From positions 7,723 to 56,795 of the forward strand of contig JAHDWP010000021.1 in the NCBI GenBank assembly GCA_023382715.1: a DNA stretch of 49,073 nt, read 5' to 3'. The notes under the pieces were generated by a model. The model was not told the DNA's origin. It did not search any database and saw nothing but the letters and a program-made list of their open reading frames with translations. A program made the translations under genes and the position numbers. Each line of letters opens with the position of its first letter. The stretch's first letter is position 1. This document shows positions 9,556 to 17,580 of this stretch, piece by piece. The stretch is from Anaerolineae bacterium. GTDB taxonomy: Bacteria; Chloroflexota; Anaerolineae; Aggregatilineales; Aggregatilineaceae.

Positions 9556-9605
9556 TTTTGTAAAACATTTTATAAAAGTAAACAACAATTTGTGCCGCCT
9601 GTCAA
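9556..9605 (-). promoter_or_regulatory. Promoter and tandem operator-like repeats for the ROK operon
   Basis: Reading the minus strand, TTGACA (9605-9600) is followed after exactly 17 bases by TTTACT (9582-9577), a plausible sigma70-type promoter. Overlapping and just downstream are two copies of a 10-mer, TTTTATAAAA (9568-9577, a perfect palindrome) and TTTTGTAAAA (9556-9565), 12 bp apart and so near one helical turn. Their position over the transcription start fits repression by the ROK protein encoded just downstream. Promoter match is seen; regulator binding is inferred. Confidence 0.65.
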
Positions 9606-9715
9606 GCACTTCGCGGATTCGGCGATTTGAGGGCGAAGTTCGCGGGGGTGAACGCCAGGCTCCGCTCCTGGACTCTTTTCCGGCGAGTCGGGGAGCGAGG
9701 TTGCGGGGGCAGGCG

Positions 9716-9743
9716 GCGGGGCGGGTTAGCAGGCCCGCCCCGC
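9716..9743 (-). terminator. GC-rich hairpin downstream of the DtxR-type gene
   Basis: The arms GCGGGGCGGG (9716-9725) and CCCGCCCCGC (9734-9743) pair perfectly around an 8-base loop, starting about 28 bp beyond the stop of the minus-strand DtxR-type gene. No U-run follows, so this is at best a weak intrinsic terminator or a stability element. The rest of the 9528-9771 gap holds the ROK promoter and nothing else I can name. Confidence 0.45.
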
Positions 9744-9771
9744 TCTGACTCTTGGGCGCGTGGCCCGTCGC

Positions 9772-10437
9772 CTAGGCGAGCGCCTTCTCCGGCGTCTGCA
9801 CGTACAGCTCGCTGGCCAGCTCATTGCCGAGCACCAACCGCTCGCCAGCGCATTCGAGGTGCACCGGCCCGTTGAACGGACTGCGATGGCGCACCAGCAG
9901 CGACGTGCCGGGCACCAGGCGCACGCTGGCCAGGTAGCGCAGCTTCTCCGGGTCGTGGGTCTTGACGCGGCTGACCTGGGCTTCGCTCTGCTCCGGCCAC
10001 TCGGCCAGCGGCTTGTCGTTGAGCGCGGGCATCACTCCGTCGGCGGAAGGGATCGGCTCGCCGTGCGGGCAGCGGGTCGGCTGGCCCGCCATGTCGAACA
10101 TGCGATCGATCAGCCGGTCGTCCACGCCGCGCTCCAGCCGCTCGACCATCTCGTGCACATCTTCCCAGCCGAAGCCCATGACCTGCACCATGAAGGCTTC
10201 CATGATGCGGTGCCGCCGGATGACGTGCAGGGCGATGATCTCCCCGGCGGGGGTCAGGTGGACGCCCCGGTACGGCTCGTGCTCGATGTGCCCGTTCTCG
10301 ACCATGCGGCGGATCATGCGCGAAGCCGCCTGCAACGAGACGCCCATGCTGTCCGCCACCATCGAGAGCGTGACCCAGGGGGTTATCTCTTGCAAGCGGT
10401 AGATTTCGCCGAGATAGAGCCAGACGGTCGGGCACAT
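9772..10437 (-). CDS. DtxR/IdeR-family metal-dependent transcriptional repressor
   Basis: A 221-residue, three-part DtxR-type repressor. It has a winged helix (SMVADSMGVSLQAASRMIRRM), a metal-binding/dimerisation domain and a C-terminal FeoA/SH3-like domain (ASVRLVPGTSLLVRHRS and following). The metal ligands look intact: HRIMEAF, WEDVHEMVERLE and the TRCPHGEPIPS loop, which resembles the Cys/His/Glu site of iron-type DtxR/IdeR rather than the shorter MntR. The frame is open upstream, but the ATG at 10437 has AAAGGAAAC nine bases ahead, so I start there. It is divergent from the iron importer and probably represses it when Fe(II) is plentiful. Confidence 0.92.
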   Translation of the reverse strand: MCPTVWLYLGEIYRLQEITPWVTLSMVADSMGVSLQAASRMIRRMVENGHIEHEPYRGVHLTPAGEIIALHVIRRHRIMEAFMVQVMGFGWEDVHEMVERLERGVDDRLIDRMFDMAGQPTRCPHGEPIPSADGVMPALNDKPLAEWPEQSEAQVSRVKTHDPEKLRYLASVRLVPGTSLLVRHRSPFNGPVHLECAGERLVLGNELASELYVQTPEKALA

Positions 10438-10610
10438 GCTGGTGTTTCCTTTGTCGGATTGGGGGTGACTGGCGAGCGTTGGCCCGGCATTGGCGCGGAC
10501 CCACCCGCCATTTTGTCTGATGTTCACTATGGAAAATATAACCGTTTCGCGCGCCGGTGCACAGCGAGCCGCCCTGCCGGGCGCATCTCGCGGTGGGGGC
10601 GCAATGCCTG

Positions 10611-10690
10611 AACTGCGGAGACGCAGAGGGCGCGGAGAAGAATTAACGCGCTCTCCAACCTGTCTTCTCTCTGCGCCTCAGCGGTGATCT
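10611..10690. repeat. Intergenic inverted repeat of the 'gacgcagagggcgc' type
   Basis: The left arm GGAGACGCAGAGGGCGCGGAG and the right arm TTCTCTCTGCGCCTCAGCGG are imperfect inverted copies around an AT-richer loop. This is the widespread intergenic palindrome class known from several bacterial phyla. It sits in the 437-bp gap between the divergent DtxR-type and iron-binding-protein genes. The same gap also holds TTTCAACCGGGTTGAAA at 10,738-10,754, a near-perfect palindrome. I see no small gene there. Confidence 0.6.
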
Positions 10691-10798
10691 GTTGCCTCAG
10701 AAATGAGATATATCTGCCCCGCCTCTCTTCCCGCGGCTTTCAACCGGGTTGAAAAGCAGGATGCGCCCCAGGCGAAAGCGCATTTACACCAACGGGCC

Positions 10799-10845
10799 TT
10801 GATGGATGGGCGGCGCCCCCTTAGAATAGCACTAAATGAGAATCA
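10799..10845 (+). promoter_or_regulatory. Iron-operon promoter with Fur/DtxR-box-like operator
   Basis: TTGATG (10799-10804), a 17-base spacer and TAGAAT (10822-10827) form a good sigma70-type promoter. At the expected start site, 10835-10845 reads AATGAGAATCA, which matches 11 consecutive bases of the classic Fur-box core (AATGAGAATCATT). It would block transcription if bound. The adjacent regulator is DtxR-like, so either that protein or a Fur protein encoded elsewhere may use the site. Confidence 0.55.
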
Positions 10846-10874
10846 GTCGCAATAACTCACCCGAGGAGACCCGA

Positions 10875-11918
10875 ATGTTCCGTATCCGTCTGACGCTGGC
10901 CGTCGCGCTCGTCGTGGCGGCAACCCTGTCCATCGTCCTGCCCCTGCCGGACAGCCGGGCCGGGCACCTGCTCGCACCTGCCGAAGCGCAGGGCACCACG
11001 CTGACCATCTACTCCGGGCGCAGCGAAGAACTGGTCGGGCCGGTCATCGCCCAGTTTGAGCGCGACACCGGGATCGCGGTTGAGGTGCGTTATGGCGGCA
11101 CATCCGCCCTGGCGCTGACCTTGCTGGAGGAGGGGGCGCGTACCCCCGCCGACGTCTTCTTCGCCCAGGACGCGGGCGCGCTGGGCCTGCTGGCCAAGAA
11201 CGATATGCTCGCCCCGCTGCCGGCGTACATCCTGGACAGTGTTGAGCCGCGCTTCCGCTCGTCGGAAGGTCTGTGGGTGGGCATCAGCGGGCGCGCCCGC
11301 GTGATCGCCTACAACACTGATGTGCTCGACGAGTCCGACCTGCCCGCCAGCCTGTTCGACTTCATCGCGCCGGAGTGGGCGGGGCGGCTCGGCTTCGCGC
11401 CGACCAACGCTTCGTTCCACGCGCACCTGACGGCGATCCGCGTCAGCGCGGGCGACGAGGCAGCGCGGGAGTTCGTGGCCGGGCTGCTGGCCAACAACGC
11501 GCGGCAGTACGAGCGCAACGGGGCGGCGGTCTCGGCGGTCGCTGCCGGAGAAATTGACGCAGCGCTCGTCAACCATTACTATCTGTACCGTCACCTGGCC
11601 GAGAATCCCGAGGCCCCCATCGCGAACTACTACTTCCCCGGCGACGACATCGGCAACCTGATCAACGTGGCCGGGCTGGGCATCCTGGCTTCGTCTGACA
11701 GCAAGCCGCTAGCGCAGCAGTTCGCCGCTTATCTGCTCTCGCGTAGTGCGCAGACCTATTTCGCCGAGGAGACGTTCGAGTATCCGCTGCTGATCGGCAT
11801 GGACGCCGACCCGCGTCTGAAGCCGCTGAGCGAGATCGAGACGCCCGACGTAGACCTGAGCGACCTGGACGACCTGCAGGGCACGCTTGACCTGCTGGAC
11901 GAGCTGCTCGTTCAGTAG
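10875..11918 (+). CDS. Ferric-iron ABC transporter substrate-binding protein, FbpA/FutA type
   Basis: A 347-residue secreted binding protein. A signal peptide of about 38 residues ends PAEA before QGTT, without a lipobox cysteine. The mature start TTLTIYSGRSEELVGPVI and the phrase TPADVFFAQDAGALG are typical of the ferric-binding FbpA/FutA group. NHYYLYRHL contains the adjacent tyrosines that usually coordinate Fe(III). I start at the ATG at 10875 because GAGGAG lies six bases upstream; an earlier ATG at 10836 would place the operator inside the gene. It is followed after 182 bp by the permease and ATPase genes, with hairpins in between, consistent with higher production of the binding protein. 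Confidence 0.93.
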   Translation: MFRIRLTLAVALVVAATLSIVLPLPDSRAGHLLAPAEAQGTTLTIYSGRSEELVGPVIAQFERDTGIAVEVRYGGTSALALTLLEEGARTPADVFFAQDAGALGLLAKNDMLAPLPAYILDSVEPRFRSSEGLWVGISGRARVIAYNTDVLDESDLPASLFDFIAPEWAGRLGFAPTNASFHAHLTAIRVSAGDEAAREFVAGLLANNARQYERNGAAVSAVAAGEIDAALVNHYYLYRHLAENPEAPIANYYFPGDDIGNLINVAGLGILASSDSKPLAQQFAAYLLSRSAQTYFAEETFEYPLLIGMDADPRLKPLSEIETPDVDLSDLDDLQGTLDLLDELLVQ

Positions 11919-11948
11919 AGGCCGTTGCCAAGGGCGTACAACTCAGGG

Positions 11949-12019
11949 GAGTCCCTCTCCGTTTGCGGAGAGGGACTCTGAGCAGTCTTTTCTCCCTTCC
12001 CGTGCCTGCGCGGGAAGGG
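11949..12019 (+). promoter_or_regulatory. Tandem hairpins between iron binding-protein and permease genes
   Basis: Hairpin 1 has 13-bp perfect arms (GAGTCCCTCTCCG at 11949-11961 and its complement at 11966-11978) around a TTTG tetraloop, followed by TCTTTTCT. Hairpin 2 has 9-bp arms, CCCTTCCCG (11994-12002) and CGGGAAGGG (12011-12019). The first can act as a partial terminator or as a 3' stabiliser of the binding-protein transcript. This would lower permease/ATPase expression relative to the binding protein. Confidence 0.75.
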
Positions 12020-12100
12020 TTGGGGATGAAGGTCAAGAATCTCTCAAACACCGCTAAGCCGGCTGGCGCGCCGCGTGCCAAAGCGCCCTAAGCCTGCCTC

Positions 12101-13678
12101 ATGACGCAACGTCGTTTTGCGCTCGTCCTGCTCGCCGTCAGCCTGCCGCTGACGGCTTTGCTGCTGCTGCCCGCCGGCTATCTGATCTTGCGTGCGGGCG
12201 CGGTGGAGCCGGAGCAGGCCATCGCTTATCTCACCCGTCCGGGCACGCTGCGCGTCGTGGGGCGCAGCCTGCTGCTGGTGATCACGGTCGCGGGGGCGAC
12301 CTGCGCGGTGGCGATTCCGGCGGCGTGGCTGACCGTGCGCAGCGACCTGCGCGGGCGGCGAGCGTGGACGGTGCTGCTGACCATGCCGCTGGTCATCCCT
12401 TCCTATGTGGGGGCGCTGGCCCTGGTGAGCATGTTCGGCCAGCGGGGCATGTTGCAGGGCTGGCTGGCGCCGCTGGGCGTGGAGCGGCTGCCGTCGCTCT
12501 ATGGCTTCTGGGGGGCGTGGCTGGCCCTGACGCTGTTCTCCTATCCCTACGTGTTTCTCAGCGTGCGCGCGGGCTTGCGCGGGCTGGACCCGGCGCTGGA
12601 AGAGGCGTCGGCGACGCTGGGCCGCTCGCGGCTGGCGACTTTGTGGCACGTCACGCTGCGCCAGTTATTCCCTTCGATCACGGCGGGGACGCTGCTCGTC
12701 GCCCTCTACACGCTGAGCGACTTCGGGGCGGTGGCGATCATGCAGTACAACGTCTTCACCCGCGCCATTTACCAGCGGCTGAGCCTCGACCTGGGGCTGG
12801 CGGCGCTGCTGTCCGTCGTGCTGATCGTCCTGACGGCGGGGCTGCTGGTGGCGGTGACCTTGGCCGAGCGGCGCAGGACGTACTACACGCGCCGGACGCC
12901 GCGCTCGCCGCGCCGCGTCCGGCTGGGGCGCTGGCAGGCGGCGGCGCAGGCGTTCTGCGGGCTGATCGTGCTGCTGGCGCTGGTTGCGCCGGTGGGCGTG
13001 CTGGCTCATTGGCTGATCAACGGTCTGCAGCACGGCGAGACGCTGCGCGGTGTGCTCGCCCCGCTGCAACGGTCGCTGCGCGCGGCGGGGCTGGCGGCGG
13101 CGGTCAGCGGCCTGGCCGCGCTGCCGTTCGTGTTCCTGCAGGTGCGCGTCCCCGGCCCGCTGACCAACCTGCTGGCGCGCAGCGCGTACCTGGGCTATGC
13201 TCTGCCCGGCGTGGTCGTGGGGCTGGCTTTTGTCTTCCTGGGGGCCAACGTGCTGCACGACCTGAGCATACGCTTCGGGCGGACGGATTACCGCAGCCTG
13301 GGGTTGCTCATTTTCGCCTATACAGTGCGCTTTCTGCCGCAGGCGCTCGGCCCGGCGCGGGCCGGCCTGTTGCAGGTCAATCCCCACCTGGAAGAGAGCG
13401 CGCTGACGCTGGGGCGCAGCTATCCGCGCGCGCTGCTCAGCGTCACCCTGCCGCTGATGCGCTCCGGCGTGGTGGCGGGGGTGGCGCTGGTCTTCCTGAC
13501 CACGATGAAGGAACTGCCGATCACGCTGCTGCTGGCCCCCACCGGCTACGACACGCTGGCGACGCGCATCTGGTCGGCCAGCAGCGAAGCGTTCTACGCG
13601 CGGGCGGCGGCTCCGGCGCTGATCCTGGTGGCCATCTCGGCCCTGTCGCTTGTGTATATTCTGGAACCTGATGACTGA
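12101..13678 (+). CDS. Ferric-iron ABC transporter permease, FbpB/FutB type (two fused halves)
   Basis: A 525-residue membrane protein with about twelve transmembrane segments in two homologous halves, each carrying its own EAA-type loop: EEASATLGRSRLATLWHVTL in the first half and EESALTLGRSYPRALLSVTLP in the second. This internally duplicated layout is normal for FbpB/FutB/SfuB iron permeases, which form the channel as a single chain. The start has no clear ribosome-binding site, so re-initiation or low expression after the hairpins upstream is likely. Its last 8 bp overlap the ATPase gene. Confidence 0.93.
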   Translation: MTQRRFALVLLAVSLPLTALLLLPAGYLILRAGAVEPEQAIAYLTRPGTLRVVGRSLLLVITVAGATCAVAIPAAWLTVRSDLRGRRAWTVLLTMPLVIPSYVGALALVSMFGQRGMLQGWLAPLGVERLPSLYGFWGAWLALTLFSYPYVFLSVRAGLRGLDPALEEASATLGRSRLATLWHVTLRQLFPSITAGTLLVALYTLSDFGAVAIMQYNVFTRAIYQRLSLDLGLAALLSVVLIVLTAGLLVAVTLAERRRTYYTRRTPRSPRRVRLGRWQAAAQAFCGLIVLLALVAPVGVLAHWLINGLQHGETLRGVLAPLQRSLRAAGLAAAVSGLAALPFVFLQVRVPGPLTNLLARSAYLGYALPGVVVGLAFVFLGANVLHDLSIRFGRTDYRSLGLLIFAYTVRFLPQALGPARAGLLQVNPHLEESALTLGRSYPRALLSVTLPLMRSGVVAGVALVFLTTMKELPITLLLAPTGYDTLATRIWSASSEAFYARAAAPALILVAISALSLVYILEPDD

Positions 13679-14765
13679 TCCGACTCCCCACTCGATTTCG
13701 CACCCCCTGCCCGACGTGGCCCCGGACTCTGATGCTGTTGCGTGCTGCGACCTGCGCAAGTCGTTCGGCAGCGTGCGCGCCGTCGCGTCGCTGAGCTTCG
13801 CCCTGCGGCGCGGCGAATTGCTGGCGCTGCTGGGGCCGAGCGGCTGCGGCAAGACCACCGCGCTGCGCCTGATCGCCGGGCTGGAGCGGCCCGACGACGG
13901 CGTGATTCGCCTGGGCGGGCGACTGGTCAGCGGGCCGAGCGTCTTCGTCCCGGCCAACCGGCGGCGGGTGGGCCTGGTCTTCCAGGATTACGCGCTGTTC
14001 CCGCACATGACCGTCGAGAAGAACATCGCCTATGGCCTGGCCGGGCGGGACGACCGCCGCCAGCGCGTCGCGGAGATGCTCACCCTGGTGGGGCTGGAAG
14101 GGCTGGGCGGGCGCTATCCGCACGCACTGTCCGGCGGACAGCAGCAGCGCGTGGCCCTGGCCCGCGCCCTGGCCCCTCAGCCGGACATCGTGCTGCTCGA
14201 CGAGCCATTCTCGAATCTGGACGTGGCGCTGCGCCGTCAGGTGCGCGAAGAGGTGCAGCGCATCCTGCGCGAGGCGGGCGTGTCGGCCATCCTGGTGACG
14301 CACGACCAGGAAGAGGCGATGAGCCTGGCCGACCGCGTTGGGCTGATGTTCGATGGGACACTGCATCAGCTTGGCACGCCGCGCGATCTCTACGAGCGCC
14401 CGGCTTCGCAGCGTGCCGCGCTGTTCATGGGCGCGGCGAACCTGGTGCCCGGCCAGGCGCACGGGGCCGCGGCCCGGACTGCGCTGGGCGAGGTGCGCCT
14501 GATCGAGCCGTGTCAGGGCGCGGTCGAGGTTGTGCTGCGCCCGGAGAATCTGGCGCTCAACGGGGCGGAAGATGGCGCGGCGGCGGTTGTGGTCCGGCAG
14601 ACCTACACCGGCGCGCGGCAGGATGTGTGGGTCACGCTGCGCGACGCTCCCCTGACTCTGCACATCACCTGTCAGGCGGGCGTGCCCTGGGGAGTCGGGC
14701 AGCCGGTGAGGGTGCACGCGGACGGGGTGGCGCTGGCGTTCCCGGCTGCGCCGGACTCCGACTGA
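13671..14765 (+). CDS. Ferric-iron ABC transporter ATP-binding protein, FbpC/FutC type
   Basis: A 364-residue ATPase with Walker A GPSGCGKTT near residue 54, Q-loop VFQDYALFPHMT, signature LSGGQQQR, Walker B DIVLLDEPFSNLD and switch VTHDQEEA. A TOBE-type regulatory domain follows from about residue 240 (GAANLVPG, VVLRPENLAL). The combination with a fused-type permease and an FbpA-like binding protein makes it the energising subunit of the iron importer. I start at ATG 13671, which overlaps the permease gene by 8 bp. The gene ends 16 bp from the convergent minus-strand gene, with no terminator visible between them. Confidence 0.93.
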   Translation: MTDPTPHSISHPLPDVAPDSDAVACCDLRKSFGSVRAVASLSFALRRGELLALLGPSGCGKTTALRLIAGLERPDDGVIRLGGRLVSGPSVFVPANRRRVGLVFQDYALFPHMTVEKNIAYGLAGRDDRRQRVAEMLTLVGLEGLGGRYPHALSGGQQQRVALARALAPQPDIVLLDEPFSNLDVALRRQVREEVQRILREAGVSAILVTHDQEEAMSLADRVGLMFDGTLHQLGTPRDLYERPASQRAALFMGAANLVPGQAHGAAARTALGEVRLIEPCQGAVEVVLRPENLALNGAEDGAAAVVVRQTYTGARQDVWVTLRDAPLTLHITCQAGVPWGVGQPVRVHADGVALAFPAAPDSD

Positions 14766-14781
14766 GTCGGGGGGGTTGGAG

Positions 14782-15138
14782 TCAGGAGTCCTGAAGCCTG
14801 GTACGGGCGGGCGGAAGTCCGCCGGCGGGGGTCAGCTCGACGATCAGGCCGTCGCTCCACTCGTATTTGGCATCCATCAGCGCGCGGACTGCGGCGGCCA
14901 GTTCTGGCTCCTGGGCGGGGTCTACGATGCGCCCGCTTCCGGCGAAGGTCTTATCGCCCACGTGAAACGTCACAGCGGGGGTGCGCCGGATATTCTGCAC
15001 CCAGTGTGATCCCTCGCGTTTCTCCGACACCAGGTAATAGCGCCCGCCGTGCGCGACAAACCAGATTTCGATCATGTGGGGGCTGCCAGAGCGCCAGCCG
15101 GTCGTGGTCAGGTAGAGGTACAGCGGTTCGTCGAGCAT
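14782..15138 (-). CDS. F420-type (DUF385) nitroreductase-like split-barrel protein
   Basis: A 118-residue small protein. The N-terminal YLYLTTTGWRSGSPHMIEIWF, the strand HGGRYYLVSEK, then HWVQNIRRTPAVTFHVGDKTF match the deazaflavin-dependent nitroreductase (DUF385) split beta-barrel pattern, in which the phosphate of F420 or FMN binds near the TTGWRSG loop. It is a little shorter than typical members (about 130-150 residues). The function is uncertain: F420H2- or FMN-dependent reduction of small molecules, or binding only. A ribosome-binding site GAGGACG is present upstream of the ATG. It is monocistronic by position, with hairpin repeats upstream. Confidence 0.75.
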   Translation of the reverse strand: MLDEPLYLYLTTTGWRSGSPHMIEIWFVAHGGRYYLVSEKREGSHWVQNIRRTPAVTFHVGDKTFAGSGRIVDPAQEPELAAAVRALMDAKYEWSDGLIVELTPAGGLPPARTRLQDS

Positions 15139-15222
15139 GAGGCACGTCCTCGGTGATTGCGGGTGTGGGGATACGGTCAGGTAATTCTAGCACGCGATGT
15201 AGTGATGTGCAGGGTGCGCGGC

Positions 15223-15361
15223 GGGGGTGAGGTCAGCCGGGGCGCAGGGCATTTACCTCACCCCCCGCCTCACTACGCTCGGCGTGCCCCCTCTCCATCT
15301 GCGTGGAGAGGGGGCGGCGAGGCGCGTCAGCGCCGAGTGGGGGTGAGGTCAGCCGGGGCGC
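15223..15361. repeat. Composite hairpin repeat flanked by 23-bp direct repeats
   Basis: A 23-bp sequence beginning GGGGGTGAGGTCAGCC occurs at 15223-15245 and again at 15339-15361. Between them are the perfect 12-bp arms GCCCCCTCTCCA (15286-15297) and TGGAGAGGGGGC (15304-15315) of a hairpin, plus outer inverted arms CCTCACCCCC (15256-15265) and GGGGGTGAGG (15339-15348). It fills most of the 297-bp gap between the DUF385 gene and the 714-residue-protein gene. It looks like a non-coding mobile or expanding intergenic repeat. Confidence 0.8.
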
Positions 15362-15435
15362 CCATGACTATCAGAGCGGCCCGCCGGATGCCAGCTTACA
15401 GGGGACGGGGTCTGGCAGCGATGGCTTGCTGGGCG

Positions 15436-17580
15436 TTAGGCGTCCACGACGGCGACCGGCAGGAAGGCGTGCCGCCAGATCAGCGACGCGGCGTCGAAGA
15501 ACCAGTCAGCCGCCAGCGGATTGCCGGCATCGCCGCCGTCCGGGTTGAAGGCGCGGCTGTAGGTGGACAGGTGGAAGCCATAGGCCCCTTCGGGCCGCGC
15601 GCCGGGCAGCGAGAAGATCGCGCTGCGGATCACGGTGTTGTCGCCCTGGCTCATGTGCCAGTGATCGTAGGGGTTCTGCGACGGGCCAGCGGCGGCGAAC
15701 TGCGCCGGCGTGAGGGCCGGCCAGTCTGGCTCGGCGGTCGGCGGGTCGGACCAGCCGGGCGCACCCAGCCGTTCCGGGCCGCCTGCGCCGCAGCCGCTGC
15801 CGGAGACGATCGTCTTCAGCAGGTGCTCCGCCGACGCCAGGTAGCTGACGCGGAACTCGATGGTGGCGGGCACGCCGCCATTGCCCGCTGGTCGGCTGAC
15901 CACCGGGCAGACCAGGCTGGGGAAGACCGTCCACGCGCCGGCGCCGGCCACGCGCCAGGCCAGGCTGGTGAACTGGGCGGTTGGCGCCGCGTTGTCCACG
16001 CGGAAGTTGACGCTCGGCGTGGTGTGCACGACCGTCTTGGCCGCGTTGCCCAGTTGCATCTGCACGGTGTACAGGCCGTTGGTGAAGTGGTGCGTCGGCC
16101 AGTTGAGCAGCAGGTTGGCCGGGTGCCAGTCCATCGGGTTAGCCAGGATGGGGTACCAGCCCTGCGCGTCCGGCACGACATGGTGCGGCGCGCCGCCCGC
16201 CCAGGGGTAGATATACCAGGCCACGTTGGTGAAGGGCACTGCCGCCGAGCCGTTGAACGAGTAGAGCAGGCGGTAGAACTGCGCGCCGTCGTGCCGGTTG
16301 CAGCCGTACAACTGCACCACCGAGTGGAACGGCGCGGTGGCCGACAGGCCGGGCACGGGCGCTTCGCTGAGCAGCCCGTGCGGGTGCGGGCGGTTGGGCC
16401 GCACGGCGTAGCCGCTGACCGGGTTGAGGTAACCCGCGTCAACGGGCATCAGGCCGGCGAAGCGGATGCCGGGCACGCCGTTGCAGTCCACAGGGGGGAT
16501 GTCGCAGGCCGGGCTGGTCAGGGCGATGGCGGAGGCGTGGAGGGTGACGTTGGGGATTGGGCCGCTGTTCCAGCGCACGTCGAAGAAGCTCTCGCCGTAG
16601 ATCGTCTCCTCGTCGCCGTCGCCGTCCACGTCCTGCGTGACGCGGAAGGTGATGTCCGGCACGTCCAGGATCGGGGTGAACTCCGGCACCCACACATCGC
16701 GGCAGCGCAGCAGCGGGCCGATGAAGCGGTCGAGCCTCACCTCGAACTTGCGCTTCTCGAAGTGCTCGACGGCGATGTTCATGCGCGCCGCCATGCCCTT
16801 CAGCCCCTGTTCTTCGAGCGTCTCGCGGACGTGCAGCGGCAGCGGCGGGGGCACCGGCTGGCTGAAGGCAGGCCGGTCCAGCACGCGCTGCAGCGCCGAG
16901 TTCTTGGTGCCAAGCTGAGCGGTGTGCTCGATGGCACCCAGTTCCAGGGCAACCTCGTGGCCCAGCACGGCCTCGATCCGCTGGAATTTCTGCCCGCTCG
17001 CCTTGAGGACGAAGGGCGGCGGATCGGGTTCGGGCTTGGGCGGGCGGATGATCGGCGGATCGGGGAGCAGCTCGAAGCGCTCCAGGATGTCGCGGATCGA
17101 GGGCCTGACCAGGAGATCGGGCAGGCACCAGCGCTCGCGCCGCCAGCGCAGAATCCAGTCCACGTCGAAGCGCGGAATCCACACGCAGAAGCGCCCGCAT
17201 TCGTCGGTGGTCACGGTGGCGATGACCTCGCGGTGACAGTGCAGCGGGAAGAGCCAGGCCCACGGTTCCGCCGGCGGGAAGAAGCCGAGGAAGTGGCAGT
17301 CGGTATCTTCGACGTACACCGTTGCGAAGGGCACCGGGCGCGTGACGCCGGTGACGGGATCGGTCTTGACAACCTGGCCGCAGATGCGCCGGAAGAGAAA
17401 CAGCTCTGGGTCAATCCGCCAGCGGTAGCGTTCGATCAGATCGGCCACTGTCTGGTCTTGCAGCTCGGCAGTTTCCACACCGGACAGCGCGGACAGATGG
17501 CTGGCTTGCAGAGCGGTGAGCTTGATCTTGTCCGGCGTTGCGCGCGCGGAACGGCGTTTGGGACGTTGCTTCTCGACCAT
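15436..17580 (-). CDS. Large protein of unknown function with carboxypeptidase-regulatory-like N-terminal part
   Basis: A 714-residue protein I do not recognise by function. No signal peptide or membrane segment is evident. Residues about 55-130 (RRICGQVVKTDPVTGVTRPV and following, then VIATVTTDECGRFCVWIPRF) resemble a transthyretin/carboxypeptidase-regulatory-like beta-sandwich with several Cys and His residues (CHFL, LHCHRE, ECGRFC). Next comes a Pro-rich linker (PPIIRPPKPEPDPPP) and a helical region. The middle has an Asp-rich, calcium-loop-like QDVDGDGDEETIYGESFF. The C-terminal 350 residues are rich in Trp, His, Pro and Gly with beta-type spacing (WPTHHFTNGLYTVQMQLGN), suggesting further Ig-like domains. 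It stands alone, flanked by repeat-rich gaps. A role in structure, adhesion or an extracellular contractile or secretion-linked particle is possible but unsupported. Confidence 0.8.
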   Translation of the reverse strand: MVEKQRPKRRSARATPDKIKLTALQASHLSALSGVETAELQDQTVADLIERYRWRIDPELFLFRRICGQVVKTDPVTGVTRPVPFATVYVEDTDCHFLGFFPPAEPWAWLFPLHCHREVIATVTTDECGRFCVWIPRFDVDWILRWRRERWCLPDLLVRPSIRDILERFELLPDPPIIRPPKPEPDPPPFVLKASGQKFQRIEAVLGHEVALELGAIEHTAQLGTKNSALQRVLDRPAFSQPVPPPLPLHVRETLEEQGLKGMAARMNIAVEHFEKRKFEVRLDRFIGPLLRCRDVWVPEFTPILDVPDITFRVTQDVDGDGDEETIYGESFFDVRWNSGPIPNVTLHASAIALTSPACDIPPVDCNGVPGIRFAGLMPVDAGYLNPVSGYAVRPNRPHPHGLLSEAPVPGLSATAPFHSVVQLYGCNRHDGAQFYRLLYSFNGSAAVPFTNVAWYIYPWAGGAPHHVVPDAQGWYPILANPMDWHPANLLLNWPTHHFTNGLYTVQMQLGNAAKTVVHTTPSVNFRVDNAAPTAQFTSLAWRVAGAGAWTVFPSLVCPVVSRPAGNGGVPATIEFRVSYLASAEHLLKTIVSGSGCGAGGPERLGAPGWSDPPTAEPDWPALTPAQFAAAGPSQNPYDHWHMSQGDNTVIRSAIFSLPGARPEGAYGFHLSTYSRAFNPDGGDAGNPLAADWFFDAASLIWRHAFLPVAVVDA

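Noticed and set aside
9772-10437. Annotation as a manganese regulator (MntR)
   Set aside because: The protein has the C-terminal SH3-like domain and CPHG loop of the iron-type DtxR/IdeR group and sits next to an iron importer.
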